Source: Echinarachnius parma (Eukaryota > Echinodermata > Echinoidea > Clypeasteroida > Echinarachniidae). From it: a stretch of 64,000 nt of DNA. This document shows, one piece after another, positions 1 through 10,861 of this stretch (position 1 is the first letter of the stretch; every line of letters starts with the position of its first letter). The translations under genes were made by a program, and so were the position numbers. Location of the stretch: NCBI GenBank assembly GCA_037951105.1, contig JBAMJV010007409.1, positions 23,043 to 87,042 of the forward strand, given 5' to 3'. The notes beneath the pieces are model-generated. The model searched no databases and was not told the DNA's origin. It worked only from the letters and a program-made list of their open reading frames with translations.

Positions 1-102
1 TTATTTAAAAAACAAAAGAACAGTACAATGAAATAAACATGAAAGTGTGAAAGATCAATGGAATCTTAATTAATCTGGTTTAAGGGAAAACGTGGTTATC
101 TC

Positions 103-504
103 TCGGGGGGGGGGGGGGGGGGGGTGGGGGGTCACTCCAACATGACTGGCTACGCACCCGCGTCCAGAAAAAAGCGTCGAAAGGGTGTCTTTTTCAGCCA
201 TACGGCGTCGTCGACGTTTTCCTTAAAAAGGGGTGTTTTTCAAGCACTGATCGCACAAAAACAAAACAAAGGGTACATTTTCAGGTTCACAGGTTCGGCG
301 TTGTCGACGTTTTCCTTAAAAAGGGGTGTTTTTCAAGCACTGATTGCACAAAAACCAAAAAAGGGGTACTTTTTCAGGTTCACATGTTTCGACGTTTCTT
401 AAAAAAGGGTAATTTCAGAAAAGGTGCAATACGCCATTAGGGTCCATTTCAGAGGTTGATGAACACGGGTGGGTAGCACTTGTGTATGAGAGTGACCCCC
501 CGGG
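103..504. repeat. Inverted-repeat element with an 80-100 bp internal tandem duplication
   Basis: The ends are inverted copies: a G-tract followed by gtcactc on the left and gagtgaccccccggggg on the right. Inside, a segment starting at gtcgacgttttccttaaaaa occurs twice (about 206 and 302). The sister copy at 8675-8983 has it once, so the internal repeat number differs between units. No transposase frame is present, so this is probably a non-autonomous element. Confidence 0.6.
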
Positions 505-854
505 GGTTATCTACTGAAATAAATGGTTACAGTTCGAGGGGGAAAGCAACTAATATTATACACCGCTTGGCCGCTTGGCCATCCTGATTTTGTTGTTAGA
601 CTAGTACTTAGGGGCGGGGGGCATTCTTCAATAGCAGTCGGAATCATACTTCTTAGCGTTCATTATATTATGCAGTAATATGTGGAACATTGACAATATT
701 TTATCATCAACGGTAAGTTCGAACTTCTCAGTTTTATAATGATCCAATTTATTATGATTCACAATGTTCTGATTATGATTTTGTGTTTCGTTCAGCCTTT
801 TGGAGATGTGCAAATGTATACATTTGTGGAAATGTTGATTGGAAACGTCGAATA

Positions 855-860
855 TTTATT
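855..860 (-). promoter_or_regulatory. Candidate polyadenylation signal of LRR-Ig gene 1
   Basis: AATAAA on the minus strand, about 440 bp past the stop codon of the gene ending at 1300. The same hexamer lies at the matching place in unit 2 (10856-10861). Position is the only evidence. Confidence 0.35.
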
Positions 861-1299
861 CTTTTGTCGAAACGTTGAAACGTTGAAACGTTGAAAATTT
901 GTATCACTTTCTCGTAAGTGAATCTCTCTCATAAATGGATATGTGGGGTTACTCGCCATCTAGCGTCCAAGAGCGTAAAAGTGGAAAATACATTCACCAC
1001 AGTCCAATCTGGACTAGAGTGTGGGCTAAGAGCTTTCACAAGCTGATACTACATGAGAATCAGGACTGGATTGCTAAAATCATAGACCTAATCAGCAGGT
1101 CTGTGTTAAAACCGACTCGCCGCTATTACCGCCCTATTCTGCGCAAAGGAGTACAACACACCAACTTTATTCCAGTGCTCCCTAAACAACTTGCCATGCA
1201 GGTACCTTTAATTCTGGTGCACAGCGAAGGCCCTATACAGCCTAGTGAACAGGACGTGTAGAATTAATGTCTTTGGCATAGAAGGTAGACTATGTATAA

Positions 1300-4200
1300 T
1301 CAATGCAAGTTTACATACCGTAGTGATTTCGCGCAAATCGTATATACACAGGCGAACACCACGAAGCAAATAACAGTGGAAAAGAATGAGGCCTTTTCAC
1401 TCGCTCGGCTTGAACACGGATCTGTACAGCTCGATACTGTAATCGGGGCTGCAGATGACAACGAGTGATTTGTTACAACTAAGACGCATTCAAATTGAAA
1501 GCTAGTGTTACTAGAACCCACCAGATTTTGAAAAACCCGAGGTGTATCCTCAGTTTCATTGGACGGAACCGATACATTAGAACTAGACCAAAGATTCCAA
1601 TTAGATGGAACCCGAGATGTCCCATTGACCTCGTTAATCCTAGATATGTTAACCTGGCCAGCCAAGGATACAGTGTCATTCATCGTTCGATTATTCAACG
1701 GTTGACCGTGTTTAAAGATATCTATAAGTAACTCAATCTCAAGCACAAGTTCAGATGTCACAGCTCTACAAGTCACGGGAACTATCATTGCAGACTCGAC
1801 GTTGTACTCGACTCTAGCAATGGACACGACCAACACGTCATCGACGATGTCGATATATACATTATCGGGCATCGCCGGAAGCTCCCACGAGATAGAGGGT
1901 GGCGGGAAGGAGAAGGCAGGGCACGTGACCCCGAAGGACGATGTCGAGTTCAAATAACACGAATCACTCTGATCTGATTGTAGCGCCAGGGGACATTCAA
2001 GAAACTCGAGCGGGATGCTATCAAACTCTTGCGACGCCAGGAGGGGAGGAGAATGACACTGGCAGCCATTGCAACGAATACTGCTGAAGTTAGCCGCATT
2101 CTTTAACCAGCGGAGATGGCAATCGCAGGCCACTGGATTGCCACCAAGGAACAATGCCGTGTCCGAGAACGCACCAATCTCAGACAAGTCTGACAGTAAC
2201 GTAATGTTGTTCTCTTCCAGAAGGAGGACCGACATGAAATTTACACCGTCAAATGCACGTGGATCAACGGTGTGAATACAATTGCTACCGAGATACAGGA
2301 ATCGTAGATTTCGACCGAATCGCGTCAAAAATGACTTATCGATAACAACAATTTCGTTGTGGTCAAAGTAAAAGGTATTCACTTTTGTGGTGCCATTTAA
2401 GTTATCATGTGCCGCTAAAGACCTTATCCTATTGAATCGTAATGAAAGGGTTCTTAAACTCGGTAAATGTAAGCGGGGAAAGGAGATCAGTTCATTATTA
2501 TCTAGCGTTAGTTTGCGTATAAATGGCAATACCGGATGGGAAAGACATGAATTGTGATTCATCATGTGTGGAACATCATTTAGTTGCAAACTGAATAAAG
2601 AGCGAGAAATGCTTAAATTTTGAATCTGTGATAATGGTAAGCTGACGTTGTTGATAGACAAATATACAAGTTCCGGATAATGACCACGAAGATTCAGAAT
2701 TTGATTTCCAGACAGTTCAAGAAAGTCAAGGGTAGCGCGATTCATGTCAAAATGAAATGACGTGATTCTATTGTTGCTCGCAGCAAGATATATGGTTGAC
2801 AACTTCGTGTCTGGTGAGAAAACATCGCCCAGATGCTCAACTTCATTTCTCGATATGTTGAGAGTCAACCACCCGGTTGTAATGCGGAAAAGGTGATATA
2901 ACCGAGTGATTTTATTATTGGCTAGATTCAACATTGCCAACTGCTCATGATTGCTGAACGCAGATTCATGGAGGTGTCGTAGATTATTATAACTAACATC
3001 GAGCGTACGAAGTTCGTAAAGCTGTTCAGCGAATGCGATATCGCTAAGTACGTTTCTATGGAGAACGACAACCTGAAGTCGCCTTGCATTAGTCCCTAAA
3101 GTAAACGGGTCAATTGATCTTATTCTATTGTTACCGGCGAAAAGATAGTTTAGGGATGGGAGGGGCGGAAAAGACACGATTTCTGAAAGTAGATTGGTGG
3201 ATATAATTAGTCTGTAAACATTTCGAGTGCTTAGGAAATGGGTCTCATTAATTTCGCGGATGTTATTCCCAGCTATGTTAAGATCTACAAGGCTTCGAAG
3301 GTTATAGAACGGTGAGAGGGAATCGATGCCATTGTCAGCGAGGTCTAGTTTATTCAATCGCGTCAGGCCTTGAAACGCGTCAATTGATAATTTGTTAATT
3401 TTGCACCAATCCAATGTGAGTGTTACAAGTTTCTTAAACCGGTGCATCGACTCCAACGTATTTACATTATTTCCACCAGCAGACAGATGTAAAATATCAT
3501 ACCTTTCGCTAAAATTCTGGACAAAATTAGAGAAATCAAGCTTATTATTGTGAATCATTACATATTCTAGAGATGAAGGGGATGAAGTCTGGGGGAGTTT
3601 AGAAAGATAATTGTTGGACAAGTTCAACTCGAGCAAGCTTGAAAGATCTTTAAACGCATCCCGTTCGACATACGTAATTTTGTTGTTGAAGAATGTTATC
3701 CTGAAAATTGATTCCATGCCACTTAACCTGGGGATTCTCGTGATTTGATTTCCACTTAAGATCAAATAAATCAACTTTGACATGAATGAGAAATCTTCTG
3801 GATTTAAAATCCGTACATCATTCTGATCAAGGTTTAGTGAAGTTATAACGTTATCTGAACGAAGAAAGGACAAATCTGAGATCGCATTACGGGTAAGATC
3901 TATTGTAGACACACTAGGTAGTTTTCCAAAGAAATTGTCGAATATAGTAAAGATTCCATTTTCTGCTAGATTAATAGTTGTCGTTTGTTGTAACAGAGGA
4001 AAGTCGTAAATGTTTCCTATGTTGGAAACACGAAGAGAAAGATTCTCAATTACCACGCCAAGTCCGTCTAATCTCAATAACGATGCAATGTTTACGGAAC
4101 TGTAAACAAGTGACAGGAACTGAAGTCTCGTATGACCGTGCGAGAAACTGTTACTGAGCCATTCTAGATCATTTAAGCGCGAGTAACCTAAGGATATTGA

Positions 4201-4992
4201 GGTGATATCAACTGAATCCTTAAAATTTGCACCATCTATGTTTAAAATGTTGTTTTTATACAGTGATACAATTTTAAGTGAGGGCAGGTTTCCTAGGAAG
4301 GGCAGAGTAGTAATAAGGTTGAATTCTAGGCTAATTTCACTCAAATCATTATGATAACGGAACACGCCAGGCTCTATGTACCGAATTAGGTTATGGTTGA
4401 GGTACAGATGGGTGAGAGACCTCGGGAAATGACCATACTTGAGCTCATGCAATCGGTTGTACTGTAAGGACAGCCGTGGAAGGTTACTCCATAGCGCCGA
4501 AGCGTTCCAAAATGATGTCATCCCATTCTCTATCAATACCACTAAGGAAGTCGAAAAGGGCAACAGAAACGGGGGCGAAGACGATATGACATTCTTCGTC
4601 ATTTTGATCGTCGTAAGATGATGGAGATGGATGAAAGCACCTGCCTCTACGAACCCGATGTCATTGTCCGTCAGAGACAAGACCGAGACGTAGTCGAGTC
4701 CAAGGAACGAGTCATTAGCGACGTGGGAAATGCGGTTATTGTCTAGAAGAACTTGTCGGACGGCGCCTAGCTGGACGACATCGTTGTCGAAAGCGGGGAT
4801 ATCTCGAAGGTTGAAGCCGGTGCAGTCGATGTCGTTCCCGCTGTCACACGTGCACGCATCTTTACAAGCCACAGGTTGTTCCGCTGAATCTACCAAGGAG
4901 GCCAGATCGTGAGGGATGACCAAAAGCATCACAATTACTCTCAACGTTCCAGGACATACTGACCATTGTTTGTTTGCATGATGTATTGCCAT
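1300..4992 (-). CDS. LRR-Ig transmembrane receptor, copy 1 (no TIR domain)
   Basis: A single exon encodes about 1230 residues of a type I membrane protein, probably a cell-surface recognition receptor. I start at the ATG at 4992; the frame stays open to 5013 but has no earlier ATG. In order (residue numbers approximate, counted from the frame opening 7 codons upstream): hydrophobic leader; cysteine-rich LRRNT (C50, C54, C56, C64); about 35 LRRs of the LxxLxLxxNxI type to about 955; LRRCT starting NPVACDCHLRWLKN; an Ig-like fold (TCPAFSFPPPSISW to VTCRAV, about 1030-1084); a segment rich in N-glycosylation sites; a membrane helix near 1207-1228; and a tail of about nine residues. Toll-like receptors have a cytoplasmic TIR domain and this has none, so signalling would need a partner. 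The intronless form resembles echinoderm TLR genes. Specificity is unknown; adhesion (chaoptin- or LRIG-like) is an alternative. Confidence 0.9.
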   Translation of the reverse strand: MAIHHANKQWSVCPGTLRVIVMLLVIPHDLASLVDSAEQPVACKDACTCDSGNDIDCTGFNLRDIPAFDNDVVQLGAVRQVLLDNNRISHVANDSFLGLDYVSVLSLTDNDIGFVEAGAFIHLHHLTTIKMTKNVISSSPPFLLPFSTSLVVLIENGMTSFWNASALWSNLPRLSLQYNRLHELKYGHFPRSLTHLYLNHNLIRYIEPGVFRYHNDLSEISLEFNLITTLPFLGNLPSLKIVSLYKNNILNIDGANFKDSVDITSISLGYSRLNDLEWLSNSFSHGHTRLQFLSLVYSSVNIASLLRLDGLGVVIENLSLRVSNIGNIYDFPLLQQTTTINLAENGIFTIFDNFFGKLPSVSTIDLTRNAISDLSFLRSDNVITSLNLDQNDVRILNPEDFSFMSKLIYLILSGNQITRIPRLSGMESIFRITFFNNKITYVERDAFKDLSSLLELNLSNNYLSKLPQTSSPSSLEYVMIHNNKLDFSNFVQNFSERYDILHLSAGGNNVNTLESMHRFKKLVTLTLDWCKINKLSIDAFQGLTRLNKLDLADNGIDSLSPFYNLRSLVDLNIAGNNIREINETHFLSTRNVYRLIISTNLLSEIVSFPPLPSLNYLFAGNNRIRSIDPFTLGTNARRLQVVVLHRNVLSDIAFAEQLYELRTLDVSYNNLRHLHESAFSNHEQLAMLNLANNKITRLYHLFRITTGWLTLNISRNEVEHLGDVFSPDTKLSTIYLAASNNRITSFHFDMNRATLDFLELSGNQILNLRGHYPELVYLSINNVSLPLSQIQNLSISRSLFSLQLNDVPHMMNHNSCLSHPVLPFIRKLTLDNNELISFPRLHLPSLRTLSLRFNRIRSLAAHDNLNGTTKVNTFYFDHNEIVVIDKSFLTRFGRNLRFLYLGSNCIHTVDPRAFDGVNFMSVLLLEENNITLLSDLSEIGAFSDTALFLGGNPVACDCHLRWLKNAANFSSIRCNGCQCHSPPLLASQEFDSIPLEFLECPLALQSDQSDSCYLNSTSSFGVTCPAFSFPPPSISWELPAMPDNVYIDIVDDVLVVSIARVEYNVESAMIVPVTCRAVTSELVLEIELLIDIFKHGQPLNNRTMNDTVSLAGQVNISRINEVNGTSRVPSNWNLWSSSNVSVPSNETEDTPRVFQNLVGSSNTSFQFECVLVVTNHSLSSAAPITVSSCTDPCSSRASEKASFFSTVICFVVFACVYTICAKSLRYVNLH

Positions 4993-5762
4993 TGTCTTTA
5001 CAGATGTCGTCAAATTATTATAAACACTTTTACTGATTATAAGGATTTGGATCCTGCTTTTATTTTCGGCAATACTTCCGTTACTTCATGTGCTTGTTGT
5101 CTCGACTGTTATTTTTCTGTATAATATAATTATAGTTGTTGGAGAGTAAATCAATCTTTATCTGGTTTCAATCGATATCAGTCAAGTGACTGGTGAAAAT
5201 AAGCTCAGTCTTTCTTGAAGTTTTAACCACAGCGCTGTTTAGATAATTGTTATCCAGTCAGAGTTGATTATTGTACGCTTGACGTTCTTGGTCGAGATCC
5301 GGTGACATGGAACTTCCAGCATCAAGATTCTGTTCACAAAGAGAACGTACATTGGATTTCTTTGTTGACGTTTATTCTAATCCGTCGCCATTAAATATGA
5401 GTACCGATATGATAGGTACATAAATGATACATTTAAAATGATTAATGAATATAAACATAAATAACAGTAATGTATTTTGATTCAATCGGAACATGGTGAA
5501 TGAACGTTCAAATATATTGTTCATTCACATGTGTAAAAACAATGCTTTTTGTTCCACATGACAATGGATGTTCGCATGGACTCGCATAAATAGTTCTCGT
5601 GGTCACCGAATTAAGCAATTTGTATTTGTTGCTGATGATTGCTCGTTTATTTATCGAATAAATATCATTTGCATATACGGTATGTATTTTTTTGTAATAT
5701 TATTTGTTGATCAAAAACGAGGTGACTATTAATTAATAGTCACCTCATTTATCATAAGCTAA
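4993..5762. other. 5' flank of LRR-Ig gene 1
   Basis: About 770 bp of AT-rich sequence, aligned with 15213-15960 of unit 2. The counterpart of the TATA-like motif of gene 2 reads AATAAAAG here (minus strand, near 5055-5062). No gene is seen. A perfect palindrome lies at 5719-5746. Confidence 0.5.
5719..5746. repeat. Palindrome upstream of LRR-Ig gene 1
   Basis: A perfect 28-bp palindrome reading gaggtgactatta and then its complement. Unit 2 has a longer, slightly imperfect palindrome with the same core at 15932-15985. It may be a small transposon remnant or a structured upstream site. Confidence 0.6.
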
Positions 5763-6169
5763 TATAGGTTTTCCCGCTCAATTTCGCCATTGTGTCAATC
5801 GAATTGATAATAGGAGCAAACGAATTCGCGCGATTTGCGATCGCCGTACCAAAGCAGCATTCGAATTCGTAAATAGTCGTTCAAAATCACGTAGGAGCAA
5901 GTGAATTTGCACAAAGTGCATACCTTTTCATCAATGGTCATTCGAATTCGCGAAAGGCCGTTGACAGTTGGCTGCACATTCGCGAATTCGAATGCCCATA
6001 AATGAACTTCTGTGCCTATTCACGAAAGCGTGTGCGTATGCATGAATTCGCATGCACTTATTCGGAATTTGGAAGACCGATACCAACGATTACGCGGCAA
6101 CGCGCGAATTCGAATGACCCTAAATGAATTCGATTGAAAAAAGTGCAAAATTGAGCGGGAAAACCTATA
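5763..6169. mobile_element. Inverted-repeat element, about 407 bp, rich in GAATTCG motifs
   Basis: The ends are inverted repeats of TATAGGTTTTCCCGCTCAAT, probably flanked by TA. The inside repeats attcgaattcg-like motifs many times. The matching point in unit 2 (near 15985) lacks it, so it arrived after the duplication or was lost from unit 2. A degenerate relative lies at 18202-18553. No protein is encoded. Confidence 0.75.
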
Positions 6170-7320
6170 ATATTTCAAAATATACCTTGGTTTACCAAAA
6201 ATAATGTTAATACTTTTTTGGGAACAACGATTGTCAAGGTAATCTTGCGCACTAAATTATGTATACGAATTAATATTTTGTCTATTTATCTATCCTTCGG
6301 ACTTTTGGATTTGTTGTCTACTTTGTGCACGCTTTCGTTATAATGTAATCGTCTATGTTATTTAAAAATGTGTTTATTGATTATCATTTACTTATTTCGT
6401 TACGCTCTGTGTGTTTATTCGAGGTATTTTATTTCAACTTTTAAAAAAGAGAGAGAGAAAAAATATATTATTTATAAACTTACCTGGAACAAATTAATAC
6501 TCGTCGCATATTCAGTCACTCAGAATCGAAATCAAAGAAGTGTACTATGACTATAACTGATGCGATGGTGGTCTTGACGGATTCAAACCAGTTATGCTGA
6601 TGTTTCCGAAACAAACTCAATTATTCTGTCTTTGTCTTCAAAACATACACACGTAGTTTACTTTCATACCATGAGTTGATCGTCGCATCTTGTCGAAGTA
6701 GCGTCCAGTTTACACGCAGCATTGTGGTCAGAATGAGTGTTACAAATAAGAAGAGGGTTTGAGACGGTAGAAAGGCCTAAAGAAAAACGACCTTTTAAAG
6801 ATTTAACAGATTGCTTCCCAGCTTGCATTAAAAAAAAAAAGCTCCTACACAGAGAGCTCTTTTTAACAAAAATCAATCCAGACGAATTTAACGTTTATTA
6901 GACGTATGCATGGTATGTGACAAACACTTGATAAATTAGACTAATTGGCAACTCATTATGTCAATTAGTTTGAAAATAGCAAATCTTTGATAAATTAGAC
7001 TAATTAACTCCAGAGGGTGATTGGCCATTCTATACGGTTGAAGATGCACCCCTATGTTCATGCTTCTATAGCGCTCAATAAAACATCAAAACAAAAAGGA
7101 TATTACACAATAGGATGTAATTTACTAATGAAAGGTACGTTCAACATTGCATTTTACGCCTTTGCAAGATTTTCCAATTAGAGGAAAGCGAAGAAGCTAT
7201 TGTTTTTTCCACTTGAGTATCTGGGGGCAAAATAATAATTAGTTCTGGGGGTGTTTCACAAACATTCTATGTTGAACTTAAGTTGGACTTAACAATTATG
7301 CAATGCCATTTGTATCCTTG
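6170..7320. other. Non-coding part of unit 1
   Basis: AT-rich DNA matching 15986-17370 of unit 2, with indels. Only short, unconvincing reading frames occur. No gene is seen. Confidence 0.5.
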
Positions 7321-7329
7321 GACAGGCGC

Positions 7330-7810
7330 GCCGGAAGCAGTTTTGGATTGGGGGGGGGGGGGGGGGCAAAACCCTAAGGGGGCTCACGATTTATGTGTTT
7401 AGGGGCTCATGCCCAACCACACTCACAGGGTTGCCAGAGGTGAGAGTGAGACATTGCGAGGATAAAGCGACCAAGCCCGAGGGAGCGAAGTGACTGAGCG
7501 GGGGGGGGGGGGGGGGGGGAGGGGGGGGGGGGGTGGGAGGAGGGTGTCCCCTCCCACGGTAGGGATCTTTTGCATTTGGGGACTTGAAATTGTGCAATCT
7601 GGTGGATAAAAACATAAACCAATATGCCACATTATGTATGACCCAACAACATACCTACAGCCAAAAATGAGTCCCGAGGGAGCGAAGCGACCAAGGGCTG
7701 GGGCAGAGCCAGAGGGGGAGGGTTTGGGAGGGGGTATCCCCCTCCCACGCGGAAGATTTTGCATTTATATACTTGAAATGGTGCAATTTGGTGCACGTCA
7801 CACAAACAGC
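7330..7810. repeat. G-rich tandem repeat, about 196-bp period, two copies
   Basis: The motif cgagggagcgaag recurs at about 7479 and 7675. In both copies it is followed by a G-rich block, a cctcccacg motif, a ttttgcattt motif and acttgaaat near gtgcaat. Poly-G runs of up to about 18 lie between. Proline-rich open frames here (about 7391-7764, minus strand) only reflect the composition. The interval is absent from unit 2. Confidence 0.6.
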
Positions 7811-8019
7811 CAGAGCAATGACAGCCTACACAGGAAATACGTGGCTCGGTACAGAAAAACCCACCCCCAGTTACACAACAAACTGAGATAATTTGTTTGC
7901 GCGCAAAGCGCGCAGCGAAAACTTAAAATAGCCGTATGAATTAGTTTTCAAACGTTAGAATTAACACGTATCGGCTCTTACATTTTATTTTTTCTTTCCC
8001 ATACTTCTTCCTTTTCTTT

Positions 8020-8098
8020 CTTTCTTTTTTTTTTTTTTTTTTTTTTTTTTGGGGGGGGGGGGGCGGCCGCCCCCCCTGCCCCCCCCCCCCCCCCCACT
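8020..8098. repeat. Homopolymer block: poly-T, poly-G, poly-C
   Basis: A run of about 26 T is followed by G runs, cggccg and C runs. It could form strong secondary structure, and copy number in assemblies is unreliable here. Confidence 0.85.
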
Positions 8099-8674
8099 TC
8101 CGGCGCCTATGGCCTTGGAATACAATATATTCAAAAGCAAAATTGCAAGTATGTTAGACTTTTCATCAATTTTGCACCAAGAACATGAAATCCCCTTGAT
8201 AATAGAGAAAATTAAATGGCCAGGGATTTGAACCCACTCCTACAGAGTACACTATGACCTGAACGTATCGCCTACCCTAACACATCGTCTATAAGCACTA
8301 ATATCTAAATTTTGATTTTAAAGAGTGCCCTCTTGCTTCCACGTGAGGAAACGGCAATCGAAACACGATCATACAAATTAAAGACCTCACATTGTTCTAG
8401 GGTTTGTTCGTTTGTTTGGTTGGTTTATTCATTTAAACATGGATATAAAAACTCGCTATCTGCTATCGGGCTGTTTTTCCAGCAAGTCCGTATAATACAT
8501 ACAAATTACAATAAAACAAATCAACAGATAATATTTGTTTTTACAGAACCACTAAGATACATTAAATAAACTTATTTAAAAAACAAAAGAACAGTACAAT
8601 GAAATAAACATGAAAGTGTGAAAGATCAATGGAATCGTAATTAATCTGGTTTAAGGGAAAACGTGGTTATCTCT

Positions 8675-8983
8675 CGGGGGGGGGGGGGGGGGGGGTGGGT
8701 CACTCCCAACATGACTGGCTACGCACCCGCGTCCAGAAAAAAAGCGTCGAAAGGGTGTCTTTTTCAGCCATACGGCGTCGTCGACGTTTTCCTTAAAAAG
8801 GGGTGTTTTTCAAGCACTGATCGCACAAAAACAAAACAAAGGGTACATTTTCAGGTTCACAGGTTCGGCGTTTTCTTAAAAAAGGGTAATTTCAGAAAAG
8901 GTGCAATACGCCATTAGGGTCCATTTCAGAGGTTGATGAATACGGGTGGGTAGCACTTGTGTATGAGAGTGACCCCCCGGGGG
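8675..8983. repeat. Sister copy of the element at 103-504
   Basis: It has the same inverted G-tract/gtcactc ends and the same inside, but only one copy of the internal tandem segment. It marks the start of unit 2. Confidence 0.6.
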
Positions 8984-10620
8984 TTATCTACTGAAATAAA
9001 TGGTTACAGTTCGAGGGGGAAAGCAACTAATATTATACACCGCTTGGCCGCTTGGCCATCCTGATTTTGTTGTTAGACTAGTACTTGTAGATTTCTTTCC
9101 AGTTTATTTCACTTACATGTAGTCTAAAATGCAAGAATACAATTGAACCATAATAAAGTAATGTAGCATAAACATAGACTAAAGGGAAATAATACGTAGT
9201 ATTTATACAAATGTGACATTATTCTGAGTTGGTAACGACCAGAAAGGATGTCCCAGGGATTAATCTGTAAAATACACTACGGATTTAAACAATCAATACT
9301 GACCCAATCAGACAAAGAGACTGAATACATAAATGGGACATGTATCATACAAGAGAAGGCATTGTAAGATTGCTTGTAGCTACCGTATGTTAACTGGATA
9401 ATGAAGCACATGCTATGTATACACAGAAACCGAGCTTTATACATGAATGATAATCATAGCTCTGTAACAACGCAAAGACTAACAATATTATCGGAATTTG
9501 TTTTCATTGAAAAAAATATGCACTTTTTTAACGAAGTTTTAATGGAATACCCGCATTTTTTTTTTACCCAAGCCGATTCTCTATGAAATACTCCCGAATA
9601 TTGAGGATGCTTTCAGGATCATTTTCATTAAGACAGAAATACACTCATTATTCAGTCTTACTGCGAATCATGTTAATAGTACATAAATAACATCCTGGTG
9701 CACAACAATTTTGTTTTAACTGCAGAACATCTTAAATTCTATTGAACACTAGTCAACGTCAAATAATCCCGATATTTTTAAAGAAAATTTACAAATATGA
9801 GAGGGATTAGGAGACAAATTACACTCAATTAAAACAAAAACAAAATTTGCACAAGGAAATTGAATAAAAAAGAACTATCGCGAACAATATAATATCAAAA
9901 ATATCAATAATTATCAAAAATATCTTTAACTCGGGATAGTACGAAGATGATACGTGCATTATATTTTAGACTCTTTTATGATATAATAGTATGTAAAAAT
10001 GTGCAATATCTCGTATTAGATATGTTTGGTTTGTCACTTTCCAATTGGCTGCATCTACATACATTCCATCCATGTGCACACATCACTTTCATGTAGTTTG
10101 TAACGTTTAGAGTTGTATAAAAAAGCGTATAATATACAACTCTGCATGCTATAAGATGAAGACCCATAACATAATGCATAAACATGCCAAGGTTTTCCTT
10201 TCAAGCATGGTTAAAGGTTTAAATATTTCTGGAAAGTCGTCCTGGGAGAAATTATAGACATTTTCTCGGAACTAATCGTTATCACCGTAAATAATAAGAG
10301 ATAAATAATAGACTGTATATTGATTGCTTTTAAGAATTCTAAATTATTAATATTTCAATAATTTGATGCCAACAATAAGTATTAATTAGCCTATTTTATT
10401 CCAATTGATTACAGGGAGTCTATAGCTGGTCAAACCCGTTAACAGGCCATCTGTTCCATAAATTGTGAATGTTCTAAAAGTATAAATTTGTTAGTATTAA
10501 CACAACATTTCTCATAATATTACAGTTTCCATGCTTCTATAGATGATACCTGAGGTCTGCATCAACATACAAACATGCCAATCTTACTTAGTTAGTTCGG
10601 GGGGGGGGGGGGGGGCGGGG
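8984..10620. other. Non-coding flank of unit 2, deleted from unit 1
   Basis: AT-rich sequence with no gene. The first 500 bp or so match the third unit at 18541-19010. It ends in a poly-G tract (10600-10620), which also marks the deletion junction in unit 1. Confidence 0.55.
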
Positions 10621-10855
10621 GGCATTCTTCAATAGCAGTCGGAATCATACTTCTTAGCGTTCATTATATTATGCAGTGATATGTGGAACACTGACAATAT
10701 TTTATCATCAACGGTAAGTTCGAACTTCTCAGTTTTATAATGATCCAATTTATTATGATTCACAATGTTCTGATTATGATTTTGTGTTTCGTTCAGCCTT
10801 TTGGAGATGTGCAAATGTATACATTTGTGGAAATGTTGATTGGAAACGTCGAATA

Positions 10856-10861
10856 TTTATT
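10856..10861 (-). promoter_or_regulatory. Candidate polyadenylation signal of LRR-Ig gene 2
   Basis: AATAAA on the minus strand at the place matching 855-860 of unit 1. It lies about 650 bp past the stop codon, because a 223-bp palindrome is inserted in between. Confidence 0.35.

Larger units (their letters stand above)
1..8570. repeat. Segmental duplication unit 1 (LRR receptor array)
   Basis: The sequence starting at 1 reappears at about 8571, and the order of flank, LRR gene, upstream DNA and degenerate tail is the same in both places. Unit 1 lacks about 1.5 kb present in unit 2: the flank around 590-600 joins directly to the G-rich tract at about 603, while in unit 2 the matching points are about 9088 and 10612. 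The third partial unit continues like unit 2, so unit 1 carries a deletion. Boundaries are by eye, and the array may continue left of the window. Confidence 0.85.

Noticed and set aside
628-813. 61-residue minus frame shared with 10629-10814
   Set aside because: Short, and shared only because the whole region is duplicated; no domain recognised.
935-1261. 108-residue frame starting MDMWGYSPSS, also present at 10928-11218
   Set aside because: Most differences between the two copies change the protein, and the second ends early, so there is no sign of protein-level constraint; it lies in the 3' flank of the LRR genes.
1300-5013. Toll-like receptor
   Set aside because: The ectodomain is similar, but there is no TIR domain and the frame ends nine residues after the membrane helix; an Ig domain is present instead.
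7391-7764. Proline-rich minus-strand frames
   Set aside because: They are produced by poly-G runs on the plus strand and are not shared with unit 2.
8217-8260. tRNA gene on the minus strand (gggttcaaatccctggcc)
   Set aside because: The box B-like sequence is good, but no consistent cloverleaf was found and the second copy at 18010-18050 has lost it; probably a SINE remnant.
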